Positions 1-12,503 of a stretch of 64,000 bases of DNA are shown here, in pieces (position 1 is the stretch's first letter; every line of letters begins with the position of its first letter). The notes under the pieces are model-generated. The model made no database searches. It saw only the letters and a list, made by a program, of their open reading frames with translations, and was not told where the DNA came from. The stretch is taken from the NCBI GenBank assembly GCA_003008705.1, contig PDUO01000005.1, forward strand, positions 499,997 to 563,996, given 5' to 3'. The translations under genes and the position numbers were made by a program. Origin of the DNA: Pezicula radicicola (taxonomy: Eukaryota > Ascomycota > Leotiomycetes > Helotiales > Dermateaceae).

Positions 1-1399
1 TGGGAGGTGTAGGTGGTTTGGTTTGGTCCTTGAAATCACCACAAGACATAATACTTCAAGAGCCTGTCAGGCAGAAAAAAAAGTTTACTCTTACTCCTCT
101 GTAAAAGTAGGACTAGTGTCAGGTTAGATTTCGAAGATGTTCATTGTGTTATTATATACATACACAAATTACCTTCCATCGAAGAGAAGCCTGAGTGCAT
201 AGAGTAATTCTTGGATGGTTATCAAGTGCCACTGCAATAAGAGATGAATGATATGAGAGATGGAGGCTGTTTAGTAGATGCAAAATAATTAGGCAACAAA
301 TTCCGCAGAAAATGCAAGTTGTAGTATAGTAGCTTTCTATTGGCATATTACAATTTACAGAAGTGCACAAAAAGCCTTCACAACAGCAATCTGTACTTCA
401 GTCGTTATTTCTTGAAGTATTAGTGGCCATCCTACTTTACTTGGTAGCCGTCTTGTAGTAATTTCAAGAACTAAGCCAGCCAAACCTCCTCCTATCTATC
501 CTCTATCAGGAGGGGATATGTAGGAATCCAGTCCACTGCCTTTTGATTAGCCACATACCCATGTCCATGTCGCAAAAGGAGCCACAAAAGCTATCCTCTG
601 TATCTCTTCTACTCAGATACTTTCTTCTCTCATAAATATCACATACATCCCTTTTACTTTGATTACACATTAACGTCTGGGGTTCTTATGAACTGGATTG
701 AAATAACCTTTATATTTTGGGTTGTTTTTTAAGGCTCGAGCTTGGAGTAAGAAGCATTATTGTTGATTGCATGTTAGAAAATATAGATTTAAGATACTAT
801 ATTTCGTTGAGCATGAAGCTCCTATTCGCTATGGAAATAACTATTCACTTGTAGAATATACTTGAAGTTAAAACATTTGAAGACAGTTATCTTATAAATG
901 AATAACAAAAAATGTAAAAGTAATCTTAAATTTTCTTTCATGTGGCCAACTCATTGAATAGCTCGATTATTATCACAGCAGCACTCCTTATCTTTGTCAT
1001 TAAGAACTAAATCCGTGCTAATATATAGAGTTCGCTGACATGCATAAAGGCCCCCTTTATCTATTGGAGAAAAGGTTCCATGCATGGGACGGCAGAGCTT
1101 CACGACTTTGGAGTTACTTCAATATGACGTTGAGTGGTAGCGGTACTCGATCTAACCCGATCAGGATCGGGTTCGGATTTCAAGCTATACGCGACCTTAG
1201 TAGTCCCCGCATTTAAGCATGTGTTCATAGTAACATATAACAGCTTGGCTTCTTCTGTATTTCAAATAAGAATTCTTTTCAATCTCAATACATTGTATCT
1301 TCCCCTAAAATACCACCGATCTCAAAACTTCAGTGACTCAAACAAAGAAGATAACAAGCAGCCAAAACGTTGAAAATCATCCGATACATCGCTACAAAA
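1..1399. other. gene-free upstream region
   Basis: AT-rich sequence in which no reading frame shows a recognisable domain or convincing exon structure. The last 100 bases are the likely 5' untranslated region of the oxidoreductase that follows. No RNA gene was recognised. Confidence 0.5.
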
Positions 1400-2365
1400 A
1401 TGGCAACCATGAAAGCCGTAGTAATCCACGAAGCCGGCGGTCCCGAAGTTCTCAAATTAGAACAACTTCCCATTCCGACTCCCAAACAAGGCCAAGTTCT
1501 CATCAAAGTCAAAGCCTTCGGTCTCAACCGCTCGGAACTCTTCACTCGCCAAGGACATTCACCCAATGTTCGTTTTCCCCGAGTCTTGGGTATTGAAGCT
1601 ACAGGAATCGTCGATTCATGTCCTGGAAACGAGTTTTCTAAAGGCGCTATTGTGGCTACGGCTATGGGTGGTCTTGGAAGGGATTTTGATGGTGGATATG
1701 CTGAGTTTACTTGTGTGCCCGTGAAGAATGTACTGGAGATTAAGACGGAAGTATCTTGGGATGTATTGGGTGCTGTCCCAGAGATGTTACAGACTGCTTG
1801 GGGAAGTCTATCCAAGGCTTTGCAGTTGAAGAGCGGTGAGAGATTGCTGGTCAGAGGTGGGACTACAAGTGTTGGATTGGCAGCTGCAGCTATTGCAAAG
1901 AACCATGGTGTTTATGTTGCAAGCACTACGCGGAGATCCGACAGAGAGTCAATGTTGAAGGAGAGTGGTGCCGATGAGGTATTGATTGATGATGGAGATA
2001 TCGCAAAGCAACTTGAAGGAAAAGAGAAATTCCACCGAGTTCTCGAACTCGTTGGGACTACGACCCTTAAAGACTCTCTTTTGTGTGTCAAGGGGGGCGG
2101 AAGTGTTTGTATGACTGGAATCGTTGGAAATTCTTGGACTTTTAAGGATTTCAGTCCTATGGCGTCAATCCCCACTAGTGTCAACCTGACTTGCTACTCT
2201 GGTGGCCCGGAAGACTTTATTGCCACACCGCTGGAGGAATTGGTAAAGCAGATTAAGGAGGGGACGATGAAAATTCAGATTGGTAAGGTTTTTAAGATTG
2301 ACGAGATTGTTGAAGCACATCGGTGTATGGAGAGAATAAGGCTGGTGGCAAAATTGTTGTCTTGA
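1400..2365 (+). CDS. quinone oxidoreductase-like MDR protein, C-terminus frameshifted
   Basis: Single-exon NAD(P)H-dependent medium-chain dehydrogenase/reductase of the quinone-oxidoreductase / zinc-independent type, about 321 residues. The start is placed at MATMKAVV because the family begins at this point; a second ATG lies 9 nt later. It has the GroES-like N-terminal half (GQVLIKVKAFGLNRSEL, GIEATGIV) and a Rossmann half with the loop GGTTSVGLA. Catalytic zinc ligands are absent. The frame ends with MERIRLVAKLLS and a stop at 2363. From 2332 the +1 frame instead reads ENKAGGKIVVLT and stops at 2368-2370, which is the usual family ending. One G appears to have been lost near 2330-2334. The change affects only the last dozen residues, so the enzyme could still work. 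It could equally be a sequencing error. Substrate is unknown. Confidence 0.9.
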   Translation: MATMKAVVIHEAGGPEVLKLEQLPIPTPKQGQVLIKVKAFGLNRSELFTRQGHSPNVRFPRVLGIEATGIVDSCPGNEFSKGAIVATAMGGLGRDFDGGYAEFTCVPVKNVLEIKTEVSWDVLGAVPEMLQTAWGSLSKALQLKSGERLLVRGGTTSVGLAAAAIAKNHGVYVASTTRRSDRESMLKESGADEVLIDDGDIAKQLEGKEKFHRVLELVGTTTLKDSLLCVKGGGSVCMTGIVGNSWTFKDFSPMASIPTSVNLTCYSGGPEDFIATPLEELVKQIKEGTMKIQIGKVFKIDEIVEAHRCMERIRLVAKLLS

Positions 2366-2370
2366 CTTGA

Positions 2371-4263
2371 TTTAACTGTATTGTTATTCATATATTTTAG
2401 CTATTGAGTACTTAGTCACCGAGTAAAACCCTCACTTTGTAGCAGTAGCAATGTAAGCCATCATTCGGACAATGCTTTTCCCATCCTTGACATGAAAACC
2501 TTGCCTTCATAATGTCTTTGATAACATTCATCACACCATCCCATCTCTTCATTGTCTTCCTATCCAAATTCTCAATCTTCAACCAAACCTCCATAAGCTC
2601 AGTTCGAATATTCTCCCCTTTAGACACACACTTCTTCAAATCTCTTTCAAAAATGGAGGGAGATTGTCATCTGTCTCAAACTAAATTCTAAACTGGCCAT
2701 TTCTTAACTAAGTAATCACTTCAAAATTCTCCTAAACAAAATTCTCTTACAACTTACAAAAGCTTACCAGACTCCTACAGTCCTGGACAAACATAATCGA
2801 TCCCCCAACACTTCCCTGCCAGTAGGAGTGAGATACTTATGTCGCGAAAGAACATCGGCCGATCTACATTGACAGAGAAGGGAGAGATAATGGTCTGCTC
2901 AGCGGGCACCAGCGAGTACATGTTGAATGGGGACCTTCCTGACCCACCGGAAGTGTATATGTACACAACCGTGAAAATCGAAGGGGCTAAGGCTGCTGCT
3001 GATGAAGGATACACCAAACCACAAGTAGCGAAGTGAACAGACGTTAAACCCCAATTCATCAAGATAGAGGATAGCTTCTTATAACAGGGTTATCCTATCT
3101 CTTAAATGACAACAAACACTACACTAACAAGAGTTGTTTAGATGCCCGTTCGTAAGGAAATTCGTCGCAGAGCTACATCTCTAGCTTAAGGGTGAGAGGA
3201 TAGAATGCTAACATGGCACCGCAGATAAGGGAAAATGGCACACGACAGCCTTAGGGTATTTTACTTGTATTGTTGCTGTGTTGTGGTTATGATTTTGAAG
3301 AGTGCATAGTATTAAAGGAAGATATACTCAACGGGGCTGCATCTATGATTAAAGAATGGAAAGGCAATCTCTCATCGAGGTAGAATTATCAAATAATGGC
3401 AACGGATTAGAGTGAGAGCGCGTCGCCTCACCATGAACTGTGCATCGCTATATCTCCTTTCTTCAATAGTTGTAAAAATGTCCAGCAGCCTTCACACCGT
3501 CTACTTCCCCAAATCAAAGATAGCAGAATTAGTAATGGAAATACTGAACATATCATCCAGAAATGACAATTCCTACCGGTGGGTGCTAAGTGAGCTGCGT
3601 GAAATAAAGTGGAAAGTAAGAAACACTTACAGAGATGTCCAAACTCTGAACTAATCAACAATCTCGGGTTTGCACGAGAGACTTTTGAGAAAGTGTAAGT
3701 ATTAGTTTCTAGTTCAAAAATCAAATTTCATGGTACGGAGAAAGCATGAAGCAATCTGAAACTTCAAAAGAAAGAAATAGTGCCTATGAGATTGGCACAA
3801 GGACATTCTGTAAAGAAATATTGTACTATCACAGACCTGACTATGCTGCCTACTCTTTGTTTTTGTTTCGGCTTCTGTAAAATTCCTATTACTTGGTAGT
3901 TTAAGAGCTTATACCTTCTGCGGTGTTTTGGCTTCTATCAGTAGGACTTCATGTTTCTTTCCCTCTTTCTTCGAAAATATTAATTGCTGTTTCTAAAACC
4001 TCAATTTATCTGGGTTTCTTCTTTTCCTTCTATTTTTTGTGTAGGGTGTGCCATCTGCAGTATGTACCCACCGCAGGTAAGAAGATCTGCAACATTCTAA
4101 GAACATGCAATGCCGAAAACTGCAGTCACAAACAGAAGGTGTATCTCAAAGAAATACATGTTACTCTTTCTTTCACGCACAACATGTTTTTGGCTATAAT
4201 ATCTCTACTCTTTCCTCAACCTCATCCACTAGTACTATCAACTCCATCCCCAAAAAATTCATC
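2371..4263. other. spacer with only doubtful ORFs
   Basis: Short ORFs occur here: minus 2412-2639 (75 codons, ending in a cysteine-rich stretch), plus 2839-3036 and minus 2775-3062. None has a clear start, splice pattern or recognisable domain. The minus 2412-2639 frame, with Cys pairs near its end, could be the last exon of a small protein, but I could not find a first exon. The final 200 bases are probably the leader of the next gene. Confidence 0.35.
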
Positions 4264-5472
4264 ATGGCAGCCAATATCATCGCCATCTACGATGTCGTCT
4301 GGATGTACGGCAATGAACAACATGAACCACAAGGCACCATCACAATCACACCCCAAAAACCACAAAACACCACGACACCTTCAATTTCTCCAAGTCAATC
4401 TCCCAAGCTTCTACGCGAGAAAAGTACCAAGAACTCAGAGATTCAAAACATTGATTTTCGTACTTATTGTTTGATCAGAGAGTTTGGTAGACTGATTGAG
4501 CAGGCAGAAATGAAGTTCAAGGAAGTGGAAAAGGCACTCGAGGGTGTGGGAATGCAATTTCCAGCGCCAGCGGAGACCATGACAAAGATACGAAATTTTT
4601 CTATGGGGTTGTTATCTCCTGGTCGAAGTGATCTAGACGAAGATGGGAACCGTTCGGAGGAAGGAGCTCGTGTGAATGAACTGAATTCTAAAGAAGATGA
4701 CGAAAACGCCCCGAAGGAAGAAACAGCCAACCAGGAAACCATATACCGAGCAGTATTAAAATACTCTGATATATCAGCGACTTTCGACTGCGAACCAGTC
4801 GACGACTCAAACCACTCATTCAAGAACTTCAACGAAATCGAAGAATTCATCGATTGGAAAGGTGCCATGCTTCCCAGAACCTCCTCAGTGCAACTCACAT
4901 CAATGAAAATCGCAAAAGATAGTAACGATTTCCTATTCCTAAAATTCATCATCTTTAAAACTGGAATTGATTCGCCGATTATTGGGTTTGCTAAACGAAG
5001 ACCTTCGAATACTCCGAAGGTTACTGATGCTGAGATTGATGGGATTTTGGAGGAGGAATATGCGGTTACGTTGCAGGAGGATGCTGATAAGCAGGCTAGG
5101 GCTAGTGTTTGTGATGATGGTCAGTGGGAGGAGTTTAAGGTTATGGAGGAGAATATTGAGATGTCTAAGGTGGAGTTGGAGTTGGAGGAGAAGGAAAAAG
5201 AAGGAGGGGATTCTTGGTCTCTTCCCGGGGATGATACGTTTGAGTTGGGTGCGGAGGATTTACTTGAGAATGTGGATGAAGATCAGTTTAGTGATGGGGA
5301 TGAGGAGGGAGAGAAGGAAGGTGAAGGAAAGGAGACACTGGTGCCTTTGGTTCATCGGAGCAAGGATCGGTTTCTGTTGGATGAGGATGACTTGATTGAG
5401 GACGATTTCCCGGATTTTGGCGTTGAGGACGAGGAGGAGAATCAGGAAGATGAAGAGAAGGAGGATGAATGA
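4264..5472 (+). CDS. acidic protein of unknown function
   Basis: Intronless ORF of 402 codons starting at MAANIIAIYDVV. The frame is open further upstream to an ATG at 4105, but the 4264 ATG has the better context (atcATGGCA). The N-terminal third holds a Thr/Pro/Ser-rich stretch and then an amphipathic segment around FGRLIEQAEMKFKEVEKALE. The C-terminal 150 residues are dominated by Glu and Asp. No catalytic motif or membrane segment is visible and I do not recognise the family. After the TGA at 5470-5472 the same frame continues for 21 more codons, again mostly Glu/Asp, to a TGA at 5536-5538. The present stop may therefore be a recent nonsense change or a leaky stop. Confidence 0.7.
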   Translation: MAANIIAIYDVVWMYGNEQHEPQGTITITPQKPQNTTTPSISPSQSPKLLREKSTKNSEIQNIDFRTYCLIREFGRLIEQAEMKFKEVEKALEGVGMQFPAPAETMTKIRNFSMGLLSPGRSDLDEDGNRSEEGARVNELNSKEDDENAPKEETANQETIYRAVLKYSDISATFDCEPVDDSNHSFKNFNEIEEFIDWKGAMLPRTSSVQLTSMKIAKDSNDFLFLKFIIFKTGIDSPIIGFAKRRPSNTPKVTDAEIDGILEEEYAVTLQEDADKQARASVCDDGQWEEFKVMEENIEMSKVELELEEKEKEGGDSWSLPGDDTFELGAEDLLENVDEDQFSDGDEEGEKEGEGKETLVPLVHRSKDRFLLDEDDLIEDDFPDFGVEDEEENQEDEEKEDE

Positions 5473-5538
5473 AATGAGGACGAGGATGAAGAGGACGAGG
5501 ATACGGAGAAGATGGTTTATAAACCAGGATATGCTTGA

Positions 5539-6519
5539 TGCCTTCAGGTAGACTTTGGAGCAGATGGGGTCACTTTCGTAGGTATTTGGTGTAGGTGCTT
5601 TGTAGTTCTCACTTAAATTTTCAATACACAATAAAGTTATTTCAGAGTATGTGAAGACTATGATTTCAATAAAGTGCTCTATCGTTCGGCTTTTCTAACT
5701 ACTCTATAGCATAAAGTAGCTAATAAAACGAGCTAGGTTGACTCGAGATTAGTGAGGATCTAAGCGAGCACAAACAATCCACTTCACCACCCAAGTTCTG
5801 CTCAAGCGTCTTCTCTAGAACCAGACCTTCAAGAATACCAACAGCACAACTTGGGAGATTAAAATGCAGTCACCAGAGCCCTTTCCTCTTCAATAACCAG
5901 GAAACCTCCCAATCAGTTACAATTTACAAAACTTTCCAAATGGCAACACCAACGTACCCACAAATCACCACTAAACAATAAACACTACCACCTGGATGAC
6001 TAATGCCTTTTCGTTAGAATGCTCTTGTTTGCATTCTAATCTTGGGATTTAAGAGGTCGTTGTATGCAGTGCATGTATAGACTTGAATTGTAAACGTTTT
6101 CCTTCTGGTTCTCGGGTAGGTAGTGCGCTACTTGGTTTGAGAACTCACTTGACTACCTACTCATATCGAAAGCAAATCACATCAACAGGAATACTAGTAG
6201 AGACTTCAGTCTTAGAGAATCTTGATTTCTTCATTCTTTCCTTTTCCTTTCCCTAGTCTCTCTAACTATGGTATCAATCAAATCGACCCCAGCCCCCGCG
6301 CCAAAGCAATGCAAATGCAAAATGCAGATGTCACACCCATCTTGAATTCAATCCATTTTAATGAAGATAGATATCCTCTTAAGATCCACCCTACCAACCA
6401 TGCAATGGTAATATACACCTTCTCAGCGGCAGAAAACACCGCTATCAAAGCAAACTCGCAAATATGCAACTTGAAAAACACCAGATACTTTTCCTTCGCA
6501 GAAAGAAAAAATGTAGAAT
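5539..6519. other. spacer between convergent genes
   Basis: Holds the 3' flanks of the acidic-protein gene and the permease gene. At 6014-6040 a perfect 9-bp hairpin (TTAGAATGC, 8-nt loop, GCATTCTAA) is visible. No coding feature was supported. Confidence 0.5.
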
Positions 6520-8278
6520 TTACATTATGTAATCCCACCATCTCTTCCACGCGGGCCAAGTAGCCTTCAACGCACGCTCATCATCCAACTCCTGTCTCAA
6601 AGCAACGAAATCGATATCTCTACGTCCAGCATCGACATCAATATCCTCAAGCTTAACACCAAACTTAATAGTCCTCTGATAGCAGAGCTTGTAGCCGACG
6701 AAGAAAAGAATGACAACTGGAACGGCGAGGTAAGATTGGAAGAAATACTGAACACCCTTGGTGGGTTTACCGCCGATGGGGAAGAGGGCGACGTAGAACT
6801 GGGCAACAAGACACATGATGTTGAGAAAGAGACCGATCCAGGATCCGATGACACCGAACATAGCAGCGAATGGGAGATCGTCGGTTGTGCGTCCATTGGC
6901 TGCCCAGGCCTTGCGGAATCGGATGTGTGCGAAGCAGACAGATCCCCAGGTGAAGAAGTTGGAGAGACCGGAGAGGGAAAGAAGCCAGGTGAAGATGATG
7001 TCTCCTTGAGGTGCGATGTTAATGTAAGCGAGGAGTCCGAAGGCGAGAGCAACGATGAGGGCACAGTATGGACGACCTTTCTTGTCGACTTTGGCGAAGA
7101 TCGCAGGACCCATTCCCTTCATGGAGAGAGCTTGCATGGTACGGGTGGAGCCGAAGGTAGAGGAGTTGGCAACTGAGATCACGGACATGGTGATGACGGC
7201 GTTGAAGATGGAGGGAAGGGCCTTGATGTTGGCGAGACGGAAAGCAAGTACGAATGGAGAGTACTTGGTATTGGCACCTGATGCTGCGGACAAGTCATTG
7301 TTGTCGGATGGAACGATAAGACCGAGCAGGAAGAGCGAGATGATGTAGAAAAGGGAGATACGCCAGAAGACTTGCTTGGTGGCTTTGGGAATAGACTTGC
7401 GTGGGTTGGCGGCCTCAGCTGCTGCAAGTCCAACAAGCTCGGTTCCACCGAATGCGAAAGAGGCGTTGACAAATACCGTACAGAAACCTTTGAACCCGTT
7501 CTTTGTTGCGCCTGGGTTGTGCCAGTACTTGGCACCAATGTATCCACGGGTGTCGGTAGGGACACCACCACAGTCGATGATGATGCCCAAAAAGATGAAA
7601 CCGATGATGGCAATGACCTTGATCAACCCGAGAACAAACTCAGCCTCACCATAACCTTTCACACCAAAGTAGTTGATGGCAACAACGATGACAAGGAATA
7701 TGGTAATCCATACTCCAACGTTAATTGGGTCCTTCATGCTGTCGGTCCAGAATGCAATAGTGATACCAGCTGCAGTTAACTCGAAGGGAAGAATGACAAG
7801 CCAGTTCATGACGTAGTTCCAACCCATAGCAAAACCCCAGGCTGGGTCGATGAAACGAACAGAGTAATCGTAGAAGGAACCAGCGACGGGGTACAGAGCT
7901 GAGAATGTAAATTAGTAGTAATTCTTGGTATGGCATTCGGGACTGCGACTTACCAGCAAGCTCTCCCATAGCGTTAACAGTGAGCAATAACATAACACCG
8001 ATAATTAGGTAGTCGATGATCAGGAACAATGGACCACCAGCATTGAGAGAAGAACCGGAAGAGACGAAAAGACCAGCACCGATTGAACCACCAATGGCAA
8101 TCATCTGCATGTGTCTACCCTTCAAATTCCTCTTCAACTGATTCTGCTCGCCGACCTCAACATCAGTCCCGCTGGTGTGAACGGGCGCTGACGTCTCGGT
8201 GTCGCCATACTTCTTCTCGTTTGAATCTGTTTCACTGGCACCCATCTTGTCGACGTGGTTGAAGCTGCAATGCTTCAA
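6520..8278 (-). CDS. amino-acid permease (APC/YAT family)
   Basis: Plasma-membrane amino-acid/proton symporter of the yeast amino-acid transporter (Gap1-like) family, 567 residues. Exons on the minus strand are 8278-7954 and 7898-6520. The 55-nt intron (7953-7899) starts GTAAGT and ends TTCTCAG, and splicing restores GELAALYPVAGSFYDY. The cytoplasmic N-terminus is followed by the family hallmark LKGRHMQMIAIGGSIGAGLF, the first membrane span with its unwound substrate site. Next come FIDPAWGFAMGWNY and about eleven further hydrophobic spans, and the tail ends in KRWWDYIM. An in-frame ATG 33 nt downstream (MGASETDS) is an alternative start. Length and motif order match intact transporters. Substrate range cannot be read from sequence. 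Confidence 0.95.
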
Positions 8279-11200
8279 GACAGGTTTGTTGACGAGGGAT
8301 GGAGGGGAAGGTGTTGAAGAGAGCCTAAATGAACCTGATCAGTCTGAGTGAATGCGAGGGGCGTCGCTAGTTATAGATCCGTTAACAGTACAATAACTCG
8401 TAACATCGAAGCGACCTAATAATGCGTCTCCCAACCCCAACCACCTGCCTTTCACTGTCTAGTGTCGCCTTGGTACAGAACAATGATCTTCCCATGCCCG
8501 GGCTATACAGCCATGGGTGATGGATAACGCCCGTTACACAATCATACACATATGTTTAATACGTTATTATCTTTCTACCGCACTTCCATGCTAAACCCTT
8601 TGAAGTAATCACGCCAAACTCCTCCACCGAATAACCTCAAAGAAAGCTCGGTATCCTCGAGCTACGCCGTAAGTAGGACCCTGCGACGACGCACCGAAGA
8701 AACGCCCCCTGAGTTCTCCATCAAATAATCATCGTGGTCCGAAAGGATACTGTACCGTACGACACAGGTTGTGGTGAGCCCCTACCGCAGTAATAATCGT
8801 GATAAGGGTAAGGACTTCACGTCACGATCTACCGGTCTCGACGAATCGGCGGCCCTTCAGAACAGAGGGGGTAAGTAAGTTTAGTCAAGAAGAGCCAATC
8901 ACTCAGGCAAATCTCACCCAATCTCAGAGCGGAGACTTTTATGTCCAGGGTTCCTCACATCCGGGCTGCCGATCAACTTTAGGACTGGGAATAAGCAGCC
9001 ACAAGCAGGGAATCTGACAGGGCCTTCCGGAGTTCAGGGATCAGATCGGAGCGCCCCACCAGCCTCTGCCGGCCTCTGCCAGCCTCTCCCTTGCCTCACT
9101 TCTGTGATAGTTACGTATTAGGCGAGATTTGACAAGCTGGCATTGGTTTCGTTGCCCCAAGATGGTCTGGTGGGTGTTGGAAGAAGAAGGTTATGGAGAA
9201 CAATGGAGAACAAAAGATAAGGACTTGGACGCTGACAGGTTCACGATCTGGAGGGGAAAACCGTCGAGAAGGAAAAGATAGGATTGAGTGGATGCGGGAG
9301 GCGTGGAGGAAGAGAAAGCTAATACCTGCTAAATATCGGGTTTCTAGGCTCGGCTACGGAGTTGCTGAGCACAAGCCCATTGTATTGGACCTCAAAAGGC
9401 ATCACCACTACGGTACAAGACAGCTACAAGAGTACCAAGCTTCTCGAGCATCGAATGATCCTGGAGTGACAGCTGGGAAGAACCGCAGATGGAGGCTGTC
9501 CACGGCAAAACCTACTGCTAAGAGAAGGACGACAATTTTGAAGAAAAACGAGAAACAAAGGCGAAGTCGCCAGCACCATGCGGATTACGCAGCAACAACA
9601 TTGAAACAGCATGTTCCACTACTGGGCTGCAGTACCGCCGCCGCCGGGTACTAATCCGCATCCGATCCTGGGTGTACTGTACCTCCGTCCTGGTATGGGG
9701 ACCCAAAGATACGCAGTTCACCCAGCACTCCCATTACGGAATTGAGGTTATTCAGCCCTCAAATCCTCGCTCAACCTGTTTCAAAGTTTTTTTTTTCTCT
9801 TTCTCATCAACAGCCAGCATTTCGATGAAGAGATCATTCTTCGCTATTCGAGTTCGAGCCGCGAACAGCGCAGTTTATTTCCACATCATAGTACAGTAGT
9901 CGTCAACATAACTCATCATATTCTCAAAGTAGAAGGTAGTCGCAGTCAACTTTACGAAATGCCAAGTACCCCGCTCAACCGCCACCAGCAAGCCTTGCTG
10001 GCGCGCTCACTCCCGAGATGCAAAGATGCCCGTCATACAGAAAGAAAACTTCTAGCGGCCTTCTAGATGTTCTATTTGTCAGGTACAAAGTATGCACCCG
10101 ATGGTAACCATGGCGCTTTCGATGCTTCGAAGGGAAGCGGCAGAAGCTTTTTCTTTGCGACCACGTTGCAGCCGTTATGATTCGTACAAGTGCTCCGTTT
10201 CGTTGTTTTTTGGACCGGAAAACCAGTGTTTGAATTGTATAATTTGTTGCAATTTTTGTTTTTCGAAAGTTTGCTGGTGGAGAACCACGAACTGCCTTCT
10301 AGAAGGAAGTTCGCTTGGCCACGGGGAGGAGGGGTAAAGCGACCTCTAAGGAATCAGCGGATGCAGTGTCCTGTATGGGAAAACGGTTTACTGATCACTA
10401 GATTATAATGACTCGAGAGTTCGGGCCAATTATCGTGTGGGTGTGGCAAGTTTCGTACCCAAGTTGCAGTACAAAAAGTAAGTGCTTACTTCTAATGCTG
10501 CTTCTGGGGTGATATTAGTCACTTTTTTGACTGCCAACTACTTCATAGGTGTGCCTTACTTTGATGCCTGCTCATATTGAGTTGGGTATTATTATCGATT
10601 AAGTAATTCAGAGGAGGAGACATCCCCGTGCTCTCGCGATGGCAAGAAGTATATGCTACTTAGTGTTAAATTTATTTGAGTTGTGCCGTCCTAGTCTTCG
10701 GGATTTAAGAGTTCAAAATTACCAGTTGTATCTCGATCAGATTGGGGTGTGCGTTGGTCTTACGTAACGTTGCAGTAAGTGCTGAAAACGTCAGATTATG
10801 CGGATATCAGATATTTCTAATCGCCTCCAATTTGCAAAAGCGAAAATGTGGGAGATGAAGATAAAAGGGACAGACTGCGTGTTGGCGAAAGAAGGGTGAT
10901 AATAGTAGCTACACCTGAAGTCCCAGTGTCAGCTAACAAGATACGTTTAGCATTCAATACCGACTAAAAGAACGTAGCAGAAATGGATGGGCACAAGGAG
11001 TCCATTTTCTTACTCCGGACGTTATTCCCGAACACCGTTTTCAACCCCGTTGCTGGAGTTTTGGTGCAGAACACCTTGCATTTGATATGTAGGCGGAGAG
11101 ATACCTTTTTATTGACGCGTCTGGCACGATGAGAGGTCAGTCATTGGAGTAGGAGCAGGTCGGACTGCATGCAATATGTCGTTGAAGCAATACCTCCGCT

Positions 11201-12503
11201 ACGGGATTGTCCTAGTGATGTCTTGTTTCGTCATCAACGGTCTTGTGAAAACAAACTCAGTTGCAAGAATAGGCAGAACGGTACCTAAGGGATGTTAAAT
11301 TTTGATGCAAGCACTATCTGTAGTAACCATTTTTTAGCCCCTCAGTGGTGGCTTGTAACCGTAGGAAAATAACTAGCTTACGATGGGTGTGGGCATTTTA
11401 GAAGTCCACCGTTATTTGTAAGCACGGAACTTGCGACTACAAGTTATTCAGCGGAAACATTTCTCTGGTAAAACGCTCCAAATATCAGTAATGTGAAGTA
11501 TCCTATAGTGACCGAGGAGCAGGTAGAAATCAGTATCAGTTATATCATCCAAAAGTCCATGGCATTGCTCCTTCTACGTGCCTCGTGATTATCACTATGC
11601 AGAAGTAGGATACTAGTCAATAAAGTTGTTACATCAGGTGTAGAGCTATGTGATCCAACGCTGTTGCTACTCTTGCGAAAAGTGATCGTTTATGCTAAAC
11701 ATATACATTCAAGCTTGGTAGGTTGCAAATTTCTAGTTATACAAGAGCAGAGTGAGCTACACTACTTTAAGTTTAAGTATACTAGTAAGTTACTGAAATC
11801 AAGTTATTGCTTAAGTAAGTTACTATGCCCCTTCGCAAGCATTATCCTCTTATATATCGCCCCGTAGCAGTAACTATACCCTATATACCATTTCTTATTT
11901 TCTATATGTACATATATCAAAGGAAGTAAACGCTACATTTTACAACCAAGGCATATATATCTTCTCGACTTCCATACTGCCGTTTTCTCTAGAGCTTGAA
12001 CCAGGCCATTGCAGGATCAGAAAATAAGTCGAAGTATAATCTCTCAACGTAAACAATCAAATTAGAAACCGGGTGCTTTGAGTTCGAAAATCTTCATTCA
12101 GAATTTGGCGATTTGGATACGATCAGATTAAGTCGCATTGTGCTTTCCTGATCTATTAGCTTTACTCACTCATTACTTACTTAGAACGTCATTTCTCTCG
12201 TTTGGACAGGCAGGAACTGCTGGACCAACGACTATACAAATCAACCCAATTAATTTAGGTAGCTACGAAATGACCGCACTTTCTCCTTTTGATAAGTGAG
12301 GGAAACCATCATACTTTTTCGACACTTCGCCTTCCAATTCATTCCCACCAAAACACAGCAACAACAAAGCACATTTTGGACTCTTCAGAGCATCATTTTC
12401 ATATTCTCGTACTCTGCCATATTTAATCCCATTCTTTGGAGCCTTTCAACAATTAAAACACCGCTCTTACTTTTCGAACAAGCTACCTTGCTGAATCCCA
12501 ACC
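8279..12503. other. 4.2-kb gene-poor region
   Basis: The first part is the permease promoter. The rest contains only short or low-quality ORFs; the longest, plus 9193-9654, is rich in Lys, Arg and His without a domain and looks like chance. An imperfect repeat of CCTCTGCC units occurs around 9061-9089. The segment from about 11,600 to 12,000 is AT-rich. The last 200 bases are probably the leader of the pentapeptide gene. I see no RNA gene. Confidence 0.45.

Noticed and set aside
2839..3036. 65-codon plus ORF and its antisense partner
   Set aside because: Neither strand shows splice signals or a recognisable domain; one may be an exon of a small gene but evidence is lacking.
6736..7779. Plus-strand ORFs over the permease
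   Set aside because: Antisense shadows of a conserved coding exon.
7721..8278. Permease exon 1 read straight through as a separate 185-codon protein
   Set aside because: The last part is intron and out-of-frame exon 2; splicing at 7953/7899 restores the transporter.
9193..9654. 153-codon plus-strand ORF rich in Lys, Arg and His
   Set aside because: No domain, unusual composition, located in a gene-poor spacer and overlapped by other random ORFs; probably chance.
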